This document shows, piece by piece, positions 21,483 through 32,027 of a stretch of DNA of 64,000 bases. A program made the position numbers and the translations under genes. Every line of letters starts with the position of its first letter. The stretch's first letter is position 1. The DNA is from Axinella damicornis (lineage: Eukaryota > Porifera > Demospongiae > Axinellida > Axinellidae), in the NCBI GenBank assembly GCA_963931865.1, contig OZ007508.1, forward strand, positions 6,080,737-6,144,736, given 5' to 3'. The notes under the pieces were generated by a model. That model ran no database searches and was not told the DNA's origin. It saw nothing but the letters and a program-made list of their open reading frames with translations.

Positions 21483-21600
21483 AGTTTGCTTCCCTGGTGC
21501 TGCTGGCCCTTGTGAAGAGGGGAAAGGAGGAGGCCTCGAGTGATCTAACCAACTGCACTGCCCATGCCCAGGAGAGATGGTGAGCCTCGTTTAGACTTCT
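21203..21600 (+). other. Possible unassigned exons around a 34-base C run
   Basis: After CCTCGCAG, a frame at about 21217-21297 (ELMVGVMAVLASMDLRMVNQ) looks helical and coding-like, ending in TAG. After the C run at 21449-21482 and CAG, another frame reads FASLVLLALVKRGKEEASSD. They may be exons of a gene upstream of, or part of, the acetyl-CoA carboxylase-like locus, but I could not match them to a family. The C run makes read and assembly accuracy doubtful here. Confidence 0.25.
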
Positions 21601-22064
21601 TGGTTAGGCTCTCAATGCAATAGTTATTGCCAAACGCCTTAGCGTGAACTGTGAGGCACATAATCGTGTGCACAGGACCCGTGAGGAGGATAGGCAAAGG
21701 GCATCCAAGCGTCGTTCTAGGGAATATCTTCACCAAAAGTGTGCTTTTTTTAGTGTACTTCGAAATAGTATGCACAAGAGACCTCAGAGAGAGTTCTCGA
21801 CTTTGCTTCACCATCAATCTCCGACTCTGCATAAAATTAATGTTCACACGTGTAACTGTTCCACATGAGGCACATTATTAGCATGCGTATGCCTAGTAAT
21901 ACTGGTAGTCGTACTTCACAGTGGATGATCCACACTGTAGTTGAGTTAGTGTAGTAACACATTGCATCTGTGGGCTTGGACTAGGCAGTTGGTTGTGTGT
22001 ATTCACTGGTGGGTGTACGTACTGGACCCCTCGTCTTGTTCAGAGATTGGGAGGGGGCAGAGTG

Positions 22065-23812
22065 CCCTGGGTTATACTTGTCCTACACCAACTGTAGGGG
22101 GGAGCTCACTAAGGAGTTATGTGTTGAGCTGGTGTCTCACAAGGAGCAGCTGTCGGCATCCTCCTCTACCCTCCTCACAACACTCACCAGCTGACACATC
22201 ACCTACCTCTACCCTCCTCACAAGCTCACCAGCTGACACATCACCGGCCCGCACCATTCAACGAACTGCCACTGGCCACTCTGTTTGCCTAATGTATTAT
22301 AATGTTTTTATTCATTTTTTTTTCCTTATTGTTTTCATCTTCATTGCCTAACACCTACTAATACAGCCACTTGCTCATACAATTAATCAGTGTAATATGC
22401 ATGGCTCAAATAGGGGAACCAGCAAGTAGCACTTTCATGCATGTTACAGAGTTTGTGACATGTGGCTCCTGTGCATGTAGGCGAAGTTTATAGCCCATGC
22501 CTGTCTCTCAGTTTGGCCGGTTGATGATACATTTCTGCAAGTTCTCAGAAGGAGCACTGGAGAGCCCTAAGTGCAGAGAGATCGAAGAGTCTCACTCTGA
22601 GATTATACTCTGCATGGCAATTGCACACAAATATAGATGCTCTTGCTGAGTTGTGTCGGTTGGAGTCAATGATAATAATGATGACCACTACATTTTAGTG
22701 AACTCTCCTCTAAGTTCTTTAGGAGCTTTCTCTGGAACAGTCTGAACTGGTCCAGTCATCATTCAAGCTCTTCTCAAAGCAGCTAGTGGAGAGTATGAAG
22801 GATATTGTGTGGTGAGCATATGAGCAAGTGCACATGCAGCACAATCTCAGGCCACAGAATATCAATACCAAATGTGAATGTGAGTCAGGCTAGCTGAAGC
22901 AGTCTAGCACTTAAACCCCTTGTTATGCTAAAGTACCTGTCATAGTGATTTAAAAGAATTAACTGTGGAAAAAGAATAATACTAACCTAACTAGCTATAA
23001 AAGACGAGGGAAGAGATAGCTAGAAAAGAAAAAAAAAAGAAAGAAAGAAAAAAAGGAAGAAAAAAAACAACCTAGCAACACACCCATCCCTCCGTGACAG
23101 GTCAGACACCGAAGTGTAAGCCTCAGGAGCGCTGGATAGGCGTGACTGGAATCACAGGAGGGCGACCTGCTTTAAACCAGACACCTTTAGCTTCGGTGGT
23201 CAGATGGGAACCGGCGTACTCCGGCTGCTAGGCGGGGAGTCGAGAATCGGTATGTACAGAGTGGCCCAGACTCGTACTCGATTATTGGGGAGGCGAACAC
23301 TCAACCCCCAGGCTGCAAAGCAAGTGCTTAGCGCTATAGCGAGTGTGCCATCCCGACATCCCGCCAAAACTTGCTACAAATTCAGTATTTAAGTCCATTT
23401 CCGGTTGCGCGCGCCCCTCGCGGTTCAAAGGTCACGTTGCCAGATTGGAGTTTGGTGGACCATTCCTTTACATGACTGGGCTGAGAAAACAATCCACGGG
23501 CTGATGTCAGCTGAGACTTACAGTTCTTGCACCTGGGAACGAGGCTATCCTACAATATGGTACATACGTAGCATACCACATAAATGACATTGTACTTGAC
23601 GATGTGCACACTGTCTCTACACTGTGTGTGACTTGTAATCGTGGGTGTGGTCATCAAAGTATGGGTCTCTCTTCCTAATACTCCTGCAAAGAAAGACAGT
23701 ACGTCGATGGAACACACAGCCATGGGCTTCACCTGCGTCCATAGTAAGGCTAAAGCTTCAGGTGTCCCCTAACATGACCATACTAAGATGGCTACCAAAC
23801 TTTCTTGTTCCT
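22065..23812 (+). repeat. 1.75-kb segmental duplication, copy 1 (partner 29774-31560)
   Basis: Direct copy with high similarity over nearly the whole length, from the CCTGGGTTA.ACTTGTCCTACACC phrase to TTCTTGTTCCT. Inside are an A-rich GAAAGAAAG tract, a conserved block around GGCGTGACTGGAATCACAGG, and short frames (one reads CVELVSHKEQLSASSS) of unknown status. At about 22730-22800 copy 1 has an open helical stretch that copy 2 has lost through small deletions. Confidence 0.75.
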
Positions 23813-23829
23813 GACCGTACGGAATATGC

Positions 23830-23925
23830 CTTCAATATACGGTCTGGGCTATCTGGCAGGAATGCTCTCACCATCAGACTCATTTTGAGCAGCTGCATTG
23901 ATCTGATTGTACCGGGAAGAGTCAG
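23830..23925 (+). other. Faint exon-like stretch before the carboxylase-like exons
   Basis: The plus frame includes GRNALTIRLILSSCIDL, at the place in exon order where acetyl-CoA carboxylases have a segment with N-x-L...LID. The match is weak and no clean splice sites are seen. It begins just after copy 1 of the 1.75-kb duplication ends. I record it as a possibility only. Confidence 0.2.
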
Positions 23926-23932
23926 GCCGCTG

Positions 23933-23989
23933 GCTAGCCTCATTCCCTGGCTCTCCGTCCTCACACAAGAGCCTGGGAATGAGGCTAGC
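23933..23989. mobile_element. Hairpin MITE of the CTAGCCTCGTTCCC family
   Basis: GGCTAGCCTCATTCCCTGGC to its complement GCCTGGGAATGAGGCTAG, with a loop of about 20 bases. Confidence 0.6.
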
Positions 23990-24149
23990 TGGTGGCCTAC
24001 CTGAGTGCAGCTGCTCTTTCAGTCTTGCTGGGCCTGGTCAGTGTACGTATCATTATAGTGAAACACAGAGTTGACTACATGTAGCAGCTCCAGGAAATAC
24101 CTCATCACGGATTGTGTTCTGATATTTGCTACATGTAGCATGATTGCCT

Positions 24150-24192
24150 CCCCCCCCCCCCCCTCCACACACACACACACACACACACACAG
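24150..24192 (+). repeat. C run and (CA)n microsatellite before an exon
   Basis: A run of C followed by about a dozen CA repeats ending in the splice acceptor ACACAG. The microsatellite takes the place of the polypyrimidine tract of the next exon. Confidence 0.7.
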
Positions 24193-24309
24193 GAAGCTCT
24201 GCAGAGCCAGGACTCATACAACATCTTGGATGACCTTGAGCAAATGCTTTCAAAGCTCGCCTCCCTCAGCAACCACAAGAACTCGAAAGTAGCGCTCAGT
24301 GCAAGACAG
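24193..24309 (+). pseudogene. Carboxylase-like exon (39 codons)
   Basis: ACACAG acceptor and CAG|GTAGAT donor, phase 0 at both ends. Reads NILDDLEQMLSKLASLS...KVALSARQ, matching the ELTQLSK...KVALRARQ segment of animal acetyl-CoA carboxylases. Undamaged. Confidence 0.7.
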
Positions 24310-24310
24310 G

Positions 24311-24341
24311 TAGATAGACAGACAGAAAGATAGATAGATGT

Positions 24342-24373
<32 letters not shown>

Positions 24374-24387
24374 GTAGATAGATAGAT
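24311..24387 (+). repeat. (GATA)n microsatellite
   Basis: Imperfect TAGA/GATA repeat beginning within two bases of the exon's splice donor. Could vary in length between individuals. Confidence 0.8.
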
Positions 24388-24583
24388 TATTGATAGTGAG
24401 TCAGCAAAAGCAACTGCCGTTCAGGCATTAGTAGGCTGGTAGCGATACTCCTCCTCCTGCTTCCCCCCTCACCGTCCCTCACTCCCTTCCCTTCCCTCCC
24501 CTTCCTTCTGCTTCTTGTCTCACACTGTCCCTCCCTCCCCTTTTCCCCCAAATGGCCTCATCCTCTTCCTCCTCCTACCCCAG

Positions 24584-24781
24584 ATTCTGATAGTCGCCCA
24601 CCAGCCTCCCTATGAAATGCGGTACAACCAGGTGGAGTCTATCTTCCTCTCTGCCATCGACGGTGCCTCCTTCCTTGCGGAGAGACTGGAGCAGCTAATC
24701 AAATCGGGAACGGCCATCTTTGACATCCTCCCCAGTTTCTTCTACCACAGAAATCCCCTCGTTAGAGTGGCTGCGCTGGAG
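24584..24781 (+). pseudogene. Carboxylase-like exon (66 codons) with a multiplied 3' end
   Basis: Acceptor CCCCAG, donor GAG|GTGTGT. Reads [20 protein letters not shown] and on to [15 protein letters not shown], very close to the animal enzyme. Its last 21 bases plus the donor are the first of four 45-bp tandem copies, so three further identical donors follow in the same frame. Confidence 0.8.
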
Positions 24782-24940
24782 GTGTGTTCATGTACTGTGT
24801 GTGAGGTTAGAGTGGCTGTGCTGGAGGTGTGTTCATGTACTGTGTGTGAGGTTAGAGTGGCTGTGCTGGAGGTGTGTTCATGTACTGTGTGTGAGGTTAG
24901 AGTGGCTGTGCTGGAGGTGTGTTCATGTACTGTGTGTGAG
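24761..24940 (+). repeat. Four tandem 45-bp copies of an exon end and its splice donor
   Basis: Each unit is GTTAGAGTGGCTG(C/T)GCTGGAG then GTGTGTTCATGTACTGTGTGTGAG. Copies 2-4 are identical and copy 1 differs at one base. 45 is a multiple of three and no unit contains a stop, so use of donors 2, 3 or 4 would add 15, 30 or 45 residues ([19 protein letters not shown]) without shifting frame. Confidence 0.9.
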
Positions 24941-24944
24941 GTTA

Positions 24945-25545
24945 GATGGGTACCTGTGAAAGCCGGAACGCAGGAACGCGGAACGGAACGCGGAACGGAA
25001 GTACGCAGATTTGTTTCCGCAGTTGCGTTCGCTTCTTGCGTATTGTACTAGTAGCTACGCAATCCCAGAAGATATGCAGTTGCGTGAATGTACGAGTACA
25101 GCTTGCAGTTGTGCCTTACTGTAGGGAAGCTAACGTGTGGAAACAGGAAGACCAAAGCAAACAGCGCAAGGAAAATCTAGACAATACGGACCTACAAACC
25201 ATGTACCAACCGCACGTACAAGGAACACGTGTTGGAAGAGGAGGCAACAAAGAAAGTTGGAGCAGCATACGATTGTACGAAGAGACTAAACTTCAATGAG
25301 ATGACTGCACTGCAGACTCATTTCTGGTGACTATCAATTTGTGTACCGGATGTATTCTGGAATGTGTTTTTGTTTGTAAGCAATCTTGCTCCATGTTAGA
25401 TTAACCTTTGACCTTCATATACGGGGTTGAAATCCGGATGTCGACCACCATTTTTTTCACACAAGATGTATAAGAACAGTTAGTGTTACTCACGTGACCC
25501 TCAACGAATCAGACGCCTCAGAATCGATCACATGACGGAGCATTA
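24945..25545. other. Intronic DNA; no gene seen
   Basis: Starts with a short GCGGAACGGAAC repeat (about 24966-25000). Open frames here have no recognisable motif. Confidence 0.45.
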
Positions 25546-25549
25546 AGTA

Positions 25550-25818
25550 GCTTAATGCACACTTTAGTGTGCACTATCTAGATAGTGCACACTTTTCAAA
25601 GATCAAAGGCTGTCTCGGGTCGGTGAGTTGCACTAAGTAGTTTAGATACCAGTTTGCAGTGCATTACGGGCTTTAGTGCACTCGGGCAATCTAGTTAACG
25701 GTCTCGGGCGGATAATGTACTCGCCTTCGGCTCGTGCATTATCTCACCCTCGACCGTTAACTAGATTGCCCTCGTGCACTAAAACCCGTAATGCACTGCA
25801 AAGTGGTATCTAAATATT
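25550..25818. mobile_element. Two adjoining palindromes, likely one MITE family
   Basis: 25550-25594 is centred on TGTGCACTATCTAGATAGTGCACA. 25636-25818 is a longer palindrome whose arms (GTAGTTTAGATACCAG and complement; CGGGCAATCTAGTTAACGG and complement) flank a CCTTCGGCTCG centre. Together they sit at the downstream end of the MULE gene and could be part of its terminal structure, though no matching copy is seen at the other end. Confidence 0.5.
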
Positions 25819-25826
25819 ACATAGTA

Positions 25827-25868
25827 TAAGAACCAGATAGTATAAGAACCAGATAGTATAAGAACCAG
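25827..25868 (+). repeat. Short tandem repeat, three ~15-base units
   Basis: Three copies of AGTATAAGAACCAGAT-like units between the palindrome and the MULE stop codon. Confidence 0.7.
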
Positions 25869-26333
25869 AGGTATCTGCATGCTTATCAGCTACGGTATGT
25901 CATAGATTTACAATCCGAACTGATCATGGAGTTGCATTCTATGACGAACAGACAAAAGAAGATCTGGTGGGATGTGCAACATGGATGGGGAGAAACTTGG
26001 ATGTTTCATCTGCACGCAACTCTTATTGAAATGGTAGTACGCATTTTCAGCTGAGGATGTAAGCTTCATCATTTGAGTCCGGGGATCTCGATACCATCGT
26101 CTCTCCTTGAAAGCAATGACCAGGTCATCAGGAGGAGGGGGAACAGTGGTAGTGTCTTTACGAATTGGGCTGTTGCAACCATAGCACATACGAATACGTG
26201 TGCCTTCCAAACTCTGCAACCGAAACCATGCTGAGGGGTCAGTGCCGGTAGACTGTGTCAAATGACAGTTAGAGTACATATCCACACTGTGGGCATACAC
26301 AGGTGACTGCATTTGAAACCCCACTGTGTAGGG

Positions 26334-26760
26334 TCCAACTTGCGGAGGTGGTGGAGTATACTCACTACTGCTTGAAGAGGATTGGAAAGGAGGTCCAAGT
26401 TGCGGAGGTGGTGGAGTATACTCACTACTGCTTGAAGAGGATTGGAAAGGAGGTCCAAGTTGCAGAGGAGGTGGAGTATACTCACTACTGCTTGAAGAGG
26501 ATTGGAAAGGAGGTCCAAGTTGCAGAGGAGGTGGAGTATACTCACTACCGCATGAAGAGGATTGGAATGGAGGTCTGGCAACTTGCAGAAGTGGTGGAGT
26601 ATACTCATTACTGCATGAAGAGGATTGGGAAGGAGGTCTGGCAACTTGCAGAGGTGGTGGAGTATACTCATTACTGCATGAAGAGGATTGGGAAGGAGGT
26701 CTGGCAACTTGCAGAGGTGGTGGAGTATACTCATTACTGCATGGAGAGGATTGGGAAGGG
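26334..26760 (-). repeat. Coding minisatellite of 60- and 66-bp units in the MULE gene
   Basis: About seven units, four of 60 bp and three of 66 bp, each coding a version of SSS.EYTPPPLQ.GPPFQ or SSCSNEYTPPPLQVARPPSQ. Unit length is a multiple of three, so the frame survives copy-number change. The opposite strand also stays open and gives a shadow frame. Confidence 0.85.
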
Positions 26761-27069
26761 CTACTGAAAGAGGACGGGGATGCAGAACAGACAGGTAAGT
26801 CCTGCTTGCCACTAAGCTTTCGCTTTGGTGCACCTTTACGTCTGGTTGTGCTCTTTTCACCTCCAGTTTTGGGTACTGAATCAGCAATCAGTTGTGACAG
26901 ATTGGAAGACTTCCTAGTCTTGCGTACCCACTGCAGAAACTTTGCAAAACTGCCAAGATCCTCAGCTGCTGCTAAAGCATGCTGACATATATTTGGTGAG
27001 CTTCGGTAAACTGGACAATCACATCTGACCTCAGTACCAACTTTACGCACTTCAGCCGAAACAAAGTGT

Positions 27070-27091
27070 GGGGGGGGGGGGGGGGGGGGGG
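27070..27091 (-). repeat. 22-base G run (proline codons on the coding strand)
   Basis: On the coding strand this is a C run reading as prolines between the central and SWIM parts of the MULE protein. Its exact length decides the frame, so it may be a true frameshift or a read error. Confidence 0.8.
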
Positions 27092-28404
27092 CATTTTTGG
27101 CCAGCACCTTGGCTGGACAGACTAGCAACCTGGCGAGACACCTCTGGGTTTCCTGCCGCAGGAAGGACAAACCCTGGCGTGCTGAGCAGCTGCTCAGCTT
27201 TGTGCCACATGTCCTGAAGCCTTTGAATGTGTACATGCTCAACCTTGGCATCTTCCCATTTAGTGCCCAGCCGTTTAGATAAGCCCAATGTTACACCTGT
27301 TAGACGTGGCTGTTCGTCAGCACTGAAGCGGATTTTGCGAACTTTCTCGATCTGCTTTTGTCGCTGCTCTGGAGACATTCGAATCCACCTCGAGTGTGGC
27401 ACCTCCCTGTTTTTGAACTCGTCAACCAGCTCATATTCACCTCCACCAAATACAGCCTTGTCACATTCCATTTGCTGTTCCTCGCAGAGTTCTCGGAGCT
27501 TTTTGTTGAAAGCAGGCCACTCATTTCGCTTGTAATCGACTTTCTGCTTAAGCAAGTGATTTAGTGACTCGTTGTGGTTGGTGGTGAAAGACTTTGGTGG
27601 GCTTCCCAGACCAGCCATACTTCGGACAGAAGCAATCATTGACGCACAAATGAGTTCAGCTTCATTCTTGACAAACCACTCAAAAAAACCAGGACAAAGT
27701 GAATCCCACTTTGGTCTAAGGTTTTGGAGCTTCGTGTATCACAGGCATCCAGGGAATCAATCAGCCCAGCAAAACGAGTTTCCCCATTCACACTTCCAAA
27801 TACATCTCCCAAAACTTGCTTTGTACTGGGCTCTTTTGCGTTCATTGACCTCAGCTTGGCTGTGATGTTGTCACGCTTGTGAATCTGGCAAAGGAGATGA
27901 CCACTTCCTGGAAATACGGTCTTGAAAGCAGAAGACAGGGCTTCCTCACCATCTGCGCCGATTGCAGAAAAAGACTTTGTAGGCCAGGCCTCATCTTTCT
28001 CAGTTGAGAAGCAAAGTAGTAGTAAGTGTCATGCTTTCGATTCTGATGAATCATCAATGGGCCAATAAAAACAGGATGTTTGCCAGTTTTCCTGTTCTTG
28101 AGAAGCATGTGCTCATAGGTCGTCGGCGTTACATAGAAATCACCCAAATTGAAAGTCGGGTCAATACCCAGCACGCTACCACGTGTTTGATCCTCACAAG
28201 CACAGAAGCGCTCAATGTCATCGAACTGCTGTTCCAACCCAACAACTGACATCACGGAATCATCAAATCCAGATGTATGCATGGCCAGAAAGTAACTCAA
28301 TCAACACTAAACATCTTGAGGTTCATGTTGTATACAGCTGAACTTGATATCGGCTGCATTGTTGGAGGCCGATCCCTTGAGTGCGTATCTCTGACTCCCA
28401 GCAG

Positions 28405-28523
28405 GTGTACGTCCGTCGGTCGTACACGGCCTATGACGTCACATGTGTCCAGCATGAGGAGTTAGAGGGAAGCATGCCCATTGTTGAATGGCAGTTCCTG
28501 CTCACCCTCTCGCACCCCAACAG
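28405..28523 (+). pseudogene. Carboxylase-like exon (39 codons + 2 nt)
   Basis: CCCAGCAG acceptor, AACAG|GTACTG donor. Reads VYVRRSYTAYD and ends EWQFLLTLSHPNR, matching VYVRRAYIAYE...FMLPTSHPNR of the animal enzyme. It should join directly to 24781, so the intron is 3.6 kb because of the MULE insertion. Confidence 0.8.
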
Positions 28524-28734
28524 GTACTGTTGCCTGGCAACCAACAGCCTGACCTTGTAAGAGAGTTAACGCGCATGGCTTTCCTCCCACAGACAAGTAT
28601 CATATCGGAGAGCCAGTGCGTCACTGCCAATACCCAAAGTGCCATATCTGTCTATCTACCTGTCTGTCTATTGTTTCTCTAATCTCCAGATTTGTTGCTG
28701 TGCTTGGCTGCCAGAAAAGAGTAAATGGCTCTCC

Positions 28735-29070
28735 CCTCCCTCCCCTCTACCTTCCTCTCCCCTCCTCTCCCTCCCTCCCTCCCTCTCTCCCCTCCTCCCC
28801 CTCCCCTCCCCTCCCGACCTCCCCTCCCCTCACTTCCCTCCCCTCCCTCTCCCTCTCCCCTCCCCTCCCCCTCCCCTCCTCTCCCCTTGCCTCCTCCCTC
28901 CCTCCCCACCTCCCTTCCCTCCTCCTCCCTCCTCCCCTCGTTCTCCCTCTTCCCTTCCTTCTCCCTCCTCCCCCTCCCTCTCCCTCCTCCCCCTCCCTCT
29001 CCCTCCTCCCCCTCACTCCTCCCCTCCTTCCTCCTTCCTACCCCCCTCCTCCAACTCTTCTTCCTCTCCC
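28735..29070 (+). repeat. CT-rich tract
   Basis: About 330 bases of C and T blocks (CCCTCCCT, CTCCCCT) ahead of a carboxylase-like exon. It yields long Pro/Ser/Leu frames on this strand and Gly/Glu/Arg frames on the other; I do not accept those as genes. It may serve as an extended polypyrimidine tract. Confidence 0.85.
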
Positions 29071-29072
29071 AG

Positions 29073-29232
29073 CTACTTTGGTCAGCTGATGGATTTGTTC
29101 ACTCCCTCTCCCGAGAGCCCCCTCACCCCCTCAGGCTCGGGAGCGGACCTCGGTTCCATCATGGATGACAAGGAGGATGACTCTGTATTCAACTCTGACT
29201 CTGACAGCTGCAGTGTCAGTGTGAATGAGACA
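29073..29232 (+). pseudogene. Carboxylase-like exon with acidic/serine-rich loop
   Basis: CTCCCAG acceptor and ACA|GTGAGG donor. YFGQLMDLFTPSPESP aligns with the FEDFV.IFDEV...SPP segment of the animal enzyme and is followed by an acidic Ser-rich stretch (DSVFNSDSDSCSVS) longer than usual there. Confidence 0.6.
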
Positions 29233-29446
29233 GTGAGGGTGTGAGGATGTGATGGTGTGATAGTATAAGGGTTTGCGGGTATGAGAGTATTAGGATGAGT
29301 TGCTATAAAAGGAATAAGTGATGCTATGGTGTACAGGTAGAGTGTGAGCCTGTGAGGATGTAAGTGCTCCCCCTCCCCATGCACACACCCCACACACTCA
29401 CACCCCCGCACTCCATACACCCGCACACTGCATGCAGTCCTTGCAG

Positions 29447-29557
29447 GCTACAGATAAACCAATTCACATCATCAACGTGGGTCTGCGCAGTGAGGCGAGT
29501 GAGCACCACTCTGACACTTGTCTGGCTCACAAGTGCTACACCTACATCCAGAGCAAG
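29447..29557 (+). pseudogene. Carboxylase-like exon (37 codons)
   Basis: TTGCAG acceptor and AAG|GTGGGA donor, phase 0. KPIHIINVGLRSEA matches EPIHILNVAIK of the family. The next residues expected (the FPKFFTFRARD and HLEPALAFQLE blocks) do not appear before the exon at 31659. Confidence 0.7.
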
Positions 29558-29773
29558 GTGGGACAGCCAGCCATGCTGGTATCACAGCAATGCTTTGTTG
29601 CAAAATGACCCACCATGTAGTGAATGATTGTATGCCTGGGAATTATGCTTTAACATCTGAGAGTTCCATTTGGTGGGTGACAGCAGACTCGATTGTGGTA
29701 GTTGTTGATGCCATAAGTGAGTCTCAGAGAGACCATTAGTGCTGATTTGCCCATCACTACGTTCTTTGCTAAC

Positions 29774-31560
29774 ACCTGGGTTACTTGTCCTACACCCACT
29801 GTAGGGGGGAGCTCACTAAGAAGTTGTGTGTTGACTGTTGAGCTGCTGTCTCACAAGGAGCAGCTGTCGGCATCCTCCTCTACCCTCCTCACAACACTCA
29901 CCAGCTGACACATCACCGGCCCGCACCATTCAATGAACTGCCACTGGCCACTCTGTTTGCCTAATGTATTATAATGTTTTTAACTATTTTTGGTTTTCCT
30001 TACTGTTTTCATCTTCATTGCCTAACACTTACTAATACAGCCACTTGCTCATACAATTAATCAATCTTGTCTGTGTAATATGCAAGGCTCAAATAGGGGA
30101 ACCAGCAAGTAGCACTTTCATGCATGTTACAGAGTTTGTGACATGTGGCTCCTGTGCATGTAGGCGAAGTTTATAGCCCATGCCTGTCTCTCAGTTTGGC
30201 CGGTTGATGATACATTTCTGCAAGTTCTCAGAAGGAGCACCGGAGAGCCCTAAGTGCAGAGAGAAGAGTCTCACTCTGAGATTATACTCTGCATGGCAAT
30301 TGCACACCAAATATAGACACTCTTGCAATTGAGTTGTGTCGGTTGGCCGGAGTCAATGATAATAATGATGACCACTACGTTTTAGTGAACTCTCCTCTAA
30401 GTTCTTTGGGGCTTTCTCTGGAACAGTCTGAACTGGTCCAGTCATCAAGCTCTTCTCAAAGCAGTGGAGAGTATGAAGGACATTGTGGGGGGAGCATGCA
30501 TGAGCAAGTGCACATGCAGCACAATCTCATGCATGCCACAGAATATCAACACCAAATGTGAATGTGAGTCAGGCTAGCTGAAGCAGTCTAGCACTTAAAC
30601 CAGTGATTTAAAAGAATTAACTGTCTATAAAGTGGAAAAAGAACAATACTAACCTACCTAGCTATAAAAGACGAGGGAAGAGATAGCTAGAAAAGAAAAA
30701 GAAAGAAAGAAAAAAAGGAAGAAAAAAAAACAACCTAGCAACACACCCATCCCTCCGTGACAGGTCAGACACCGAAGTGTAAGCCTCAGGAGCGCTGGAT
30801 AGGCGTGACTGGAATCACAGGAGGGCGACCTGCTTTCAACCAGACACCTTTAGCTTCGGTGGTCAGATGGGAACCGGCGTACTCATGCTGCTAGGCGGGG
30901 AGTCGAGAATCGGTATGTACGGAGTGGCCCAGACTCGTACTCGATTATTGGGGAGGCGAACACTCAACCCCCAGGCTGCAAAGCAAGTGCTTAGCGAGTG
31001 TGCCATCCCGACATCCCGCCAAAACTTGCTACAAATTCAGTATTTAAGTCCATTTCCGGTTGCGCGCGCCCCTCGCGGTTCAAAGGTCACGTAGACGAAA
31101 TTCGGAAGGTAGCCAATGGCCGGCCGAGCGATAGAGAGAGCCTGGGAACAGGGTTGCCAGATTGGAGCTGGGTGGACCATACTTTCTCTCCTTTACATGA
31201 CTGGGCTGGGAAAACAATCCACGGGCTAATGGCAGGTGAGACTTATAGTTCTTGCATCTGGGAATACATACGTAGCATATCACATAAATGACATAATTTG
31301 TACTTGGCGATGTGCACACTGTCTCTACAGTCTACACTGTGTGTGACTTGTAATCGTGGGTGTGGTCATCAAGGTATGGGTCTCTCTTCATAATACTCCT
31401 GCGAAGAAAGACACAGTACGTCAATAGAACACACAGCCATGTCCTTCACCTGCGTCCACACACTGCTAGGTGATACGTGTACTGACCTATAGTAAGGCTA
31501 AGGCTTCAGGTGTCCCCTAACATGACCATACTAAGATGGCTACCAAACTTTCTTGTTCCT
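29774..31560 (+). repeat. 1.75-kb segmental duplication, copy 2 (partner 22065-23812)
   Basis: Occupies the space where about 80 conserved carboxylase residues should be coded. It has a 60-base extra stretch at about 31085-31165 relative to copy 1 and several small deletions. Confidence 0.75.
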
Positions 31561-31658
31561 CAAACAAATCTTCATCTCCTAGAACTCGGTACCCTTCCCA
31601 CATTCTCCCATCCATACACACCTGTTCACATATACACATACACACTTCACTACACTAG

Positions 31659-31736
31659 GTAGCAGAGGGTCAGTCAGTGACTGACCACCGGCTCTTTATC
31701 AGAACGATTGTACGGCATTCTGACTTGATTACCAGG
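31659..31736 (+). pseudogene. Carboxylase-like exon (26 codons)
   Basis: ACACTAG acceptor, AGG|GTGAGA donor, phase 0. VTDHRLFIRTIVRHSDLITR matches [20 protein letters not shown]. Short and intact. Confidence 0.75.
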
Positions 31737-31935
31737 GTGAGAGAGGGAGGGAGGAGGGGGAGGGGGGGGGGGGGAGGTAGGGAGAAGATGAGGAGAATTA
31801 AGAAGGATATTGGCGGCTAAAAGGTTGAACACCCAAACAGGGATAAACGGGAGGAGGGAGGGGTTACAGTGTGAGCAGACTAACAAGCAGTTTGTGTCTC
31901 CCTCTGATTTTTCCCTCCCCTGCTTGCCTGTGCAG

Positions 31936-32027
31936 GAGGCCTCCTATGATTACATGGAGAAGGAAGGAGAGAGGAAGTTCTGGAATGTCTGGACCAGCTG
32001 GAGGTGGCCAATGCAAGACTTGAGAGT
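31936..32027 (+). pseudogene. Carboxylase-like exon with a 1-nt deletion
   Basis: GTGCAG acceptor, GAGAGT|GTGAGT donor. Starts EASYDYMEKEGER, then the frame must change by one base to continue VLECLDQLEVANA, matching EASFEYLQNEGER..LEAMDELEVA. Length is 92 bases where 93 would be in phase with both neighbours, so one base is missing near 31975. Confidence 0.8.

Larger units (their letters stand above)
25908..28300 (-). pseudogene. MULE-type transposase gene, frameshifted
   Basis: Reading right to left: 28300-27965 codes a start of a MULE-like domain (GSVLGIDPTFNLGDFYVTPT, the DPTF Asp being the likely first catalytic residue). A shift near 27965 leads to SAIGADGEEALSSAF and LLCQIHKRDNI; another near 27735 to FFEWFVKNEAELICASMIAS and NHNESLNHLLK. 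A 22-base G run at 27070-27091 precedes a SWIM-type zinc motif (CDCPVYRSSPNICQHA, pattern C-x-C...C-x-H), then a Pro/Ser minisatellite domain and a C-terminal zinc-ribbon-like CYGCNSPIR. MULE transposases cut and paste DNA. At least two frameshifts make this copy inactive. It lies antisense in a carboxylase-locus intron. Confidence 0.7.

Noticed and set aside
26258..26887. 209-codon frame and a 154-codon opposite frame over the MULE minisatellite
   Set aside because: Repeat units of 60/66 bp keep all frames open; only the frame continuous with the SWIM finger and zinc ribbon is supported.
28616..29089. Pro/Ser/Leu-rich open frames of 147-201 codons, and Gly/Glu/Arg frames opposite
   Set aside because: Products of a 330-base CT-rich tract open in several frames on both strands. 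Only the end of one frame (from 29073) has family support, as a carboxylase exon.
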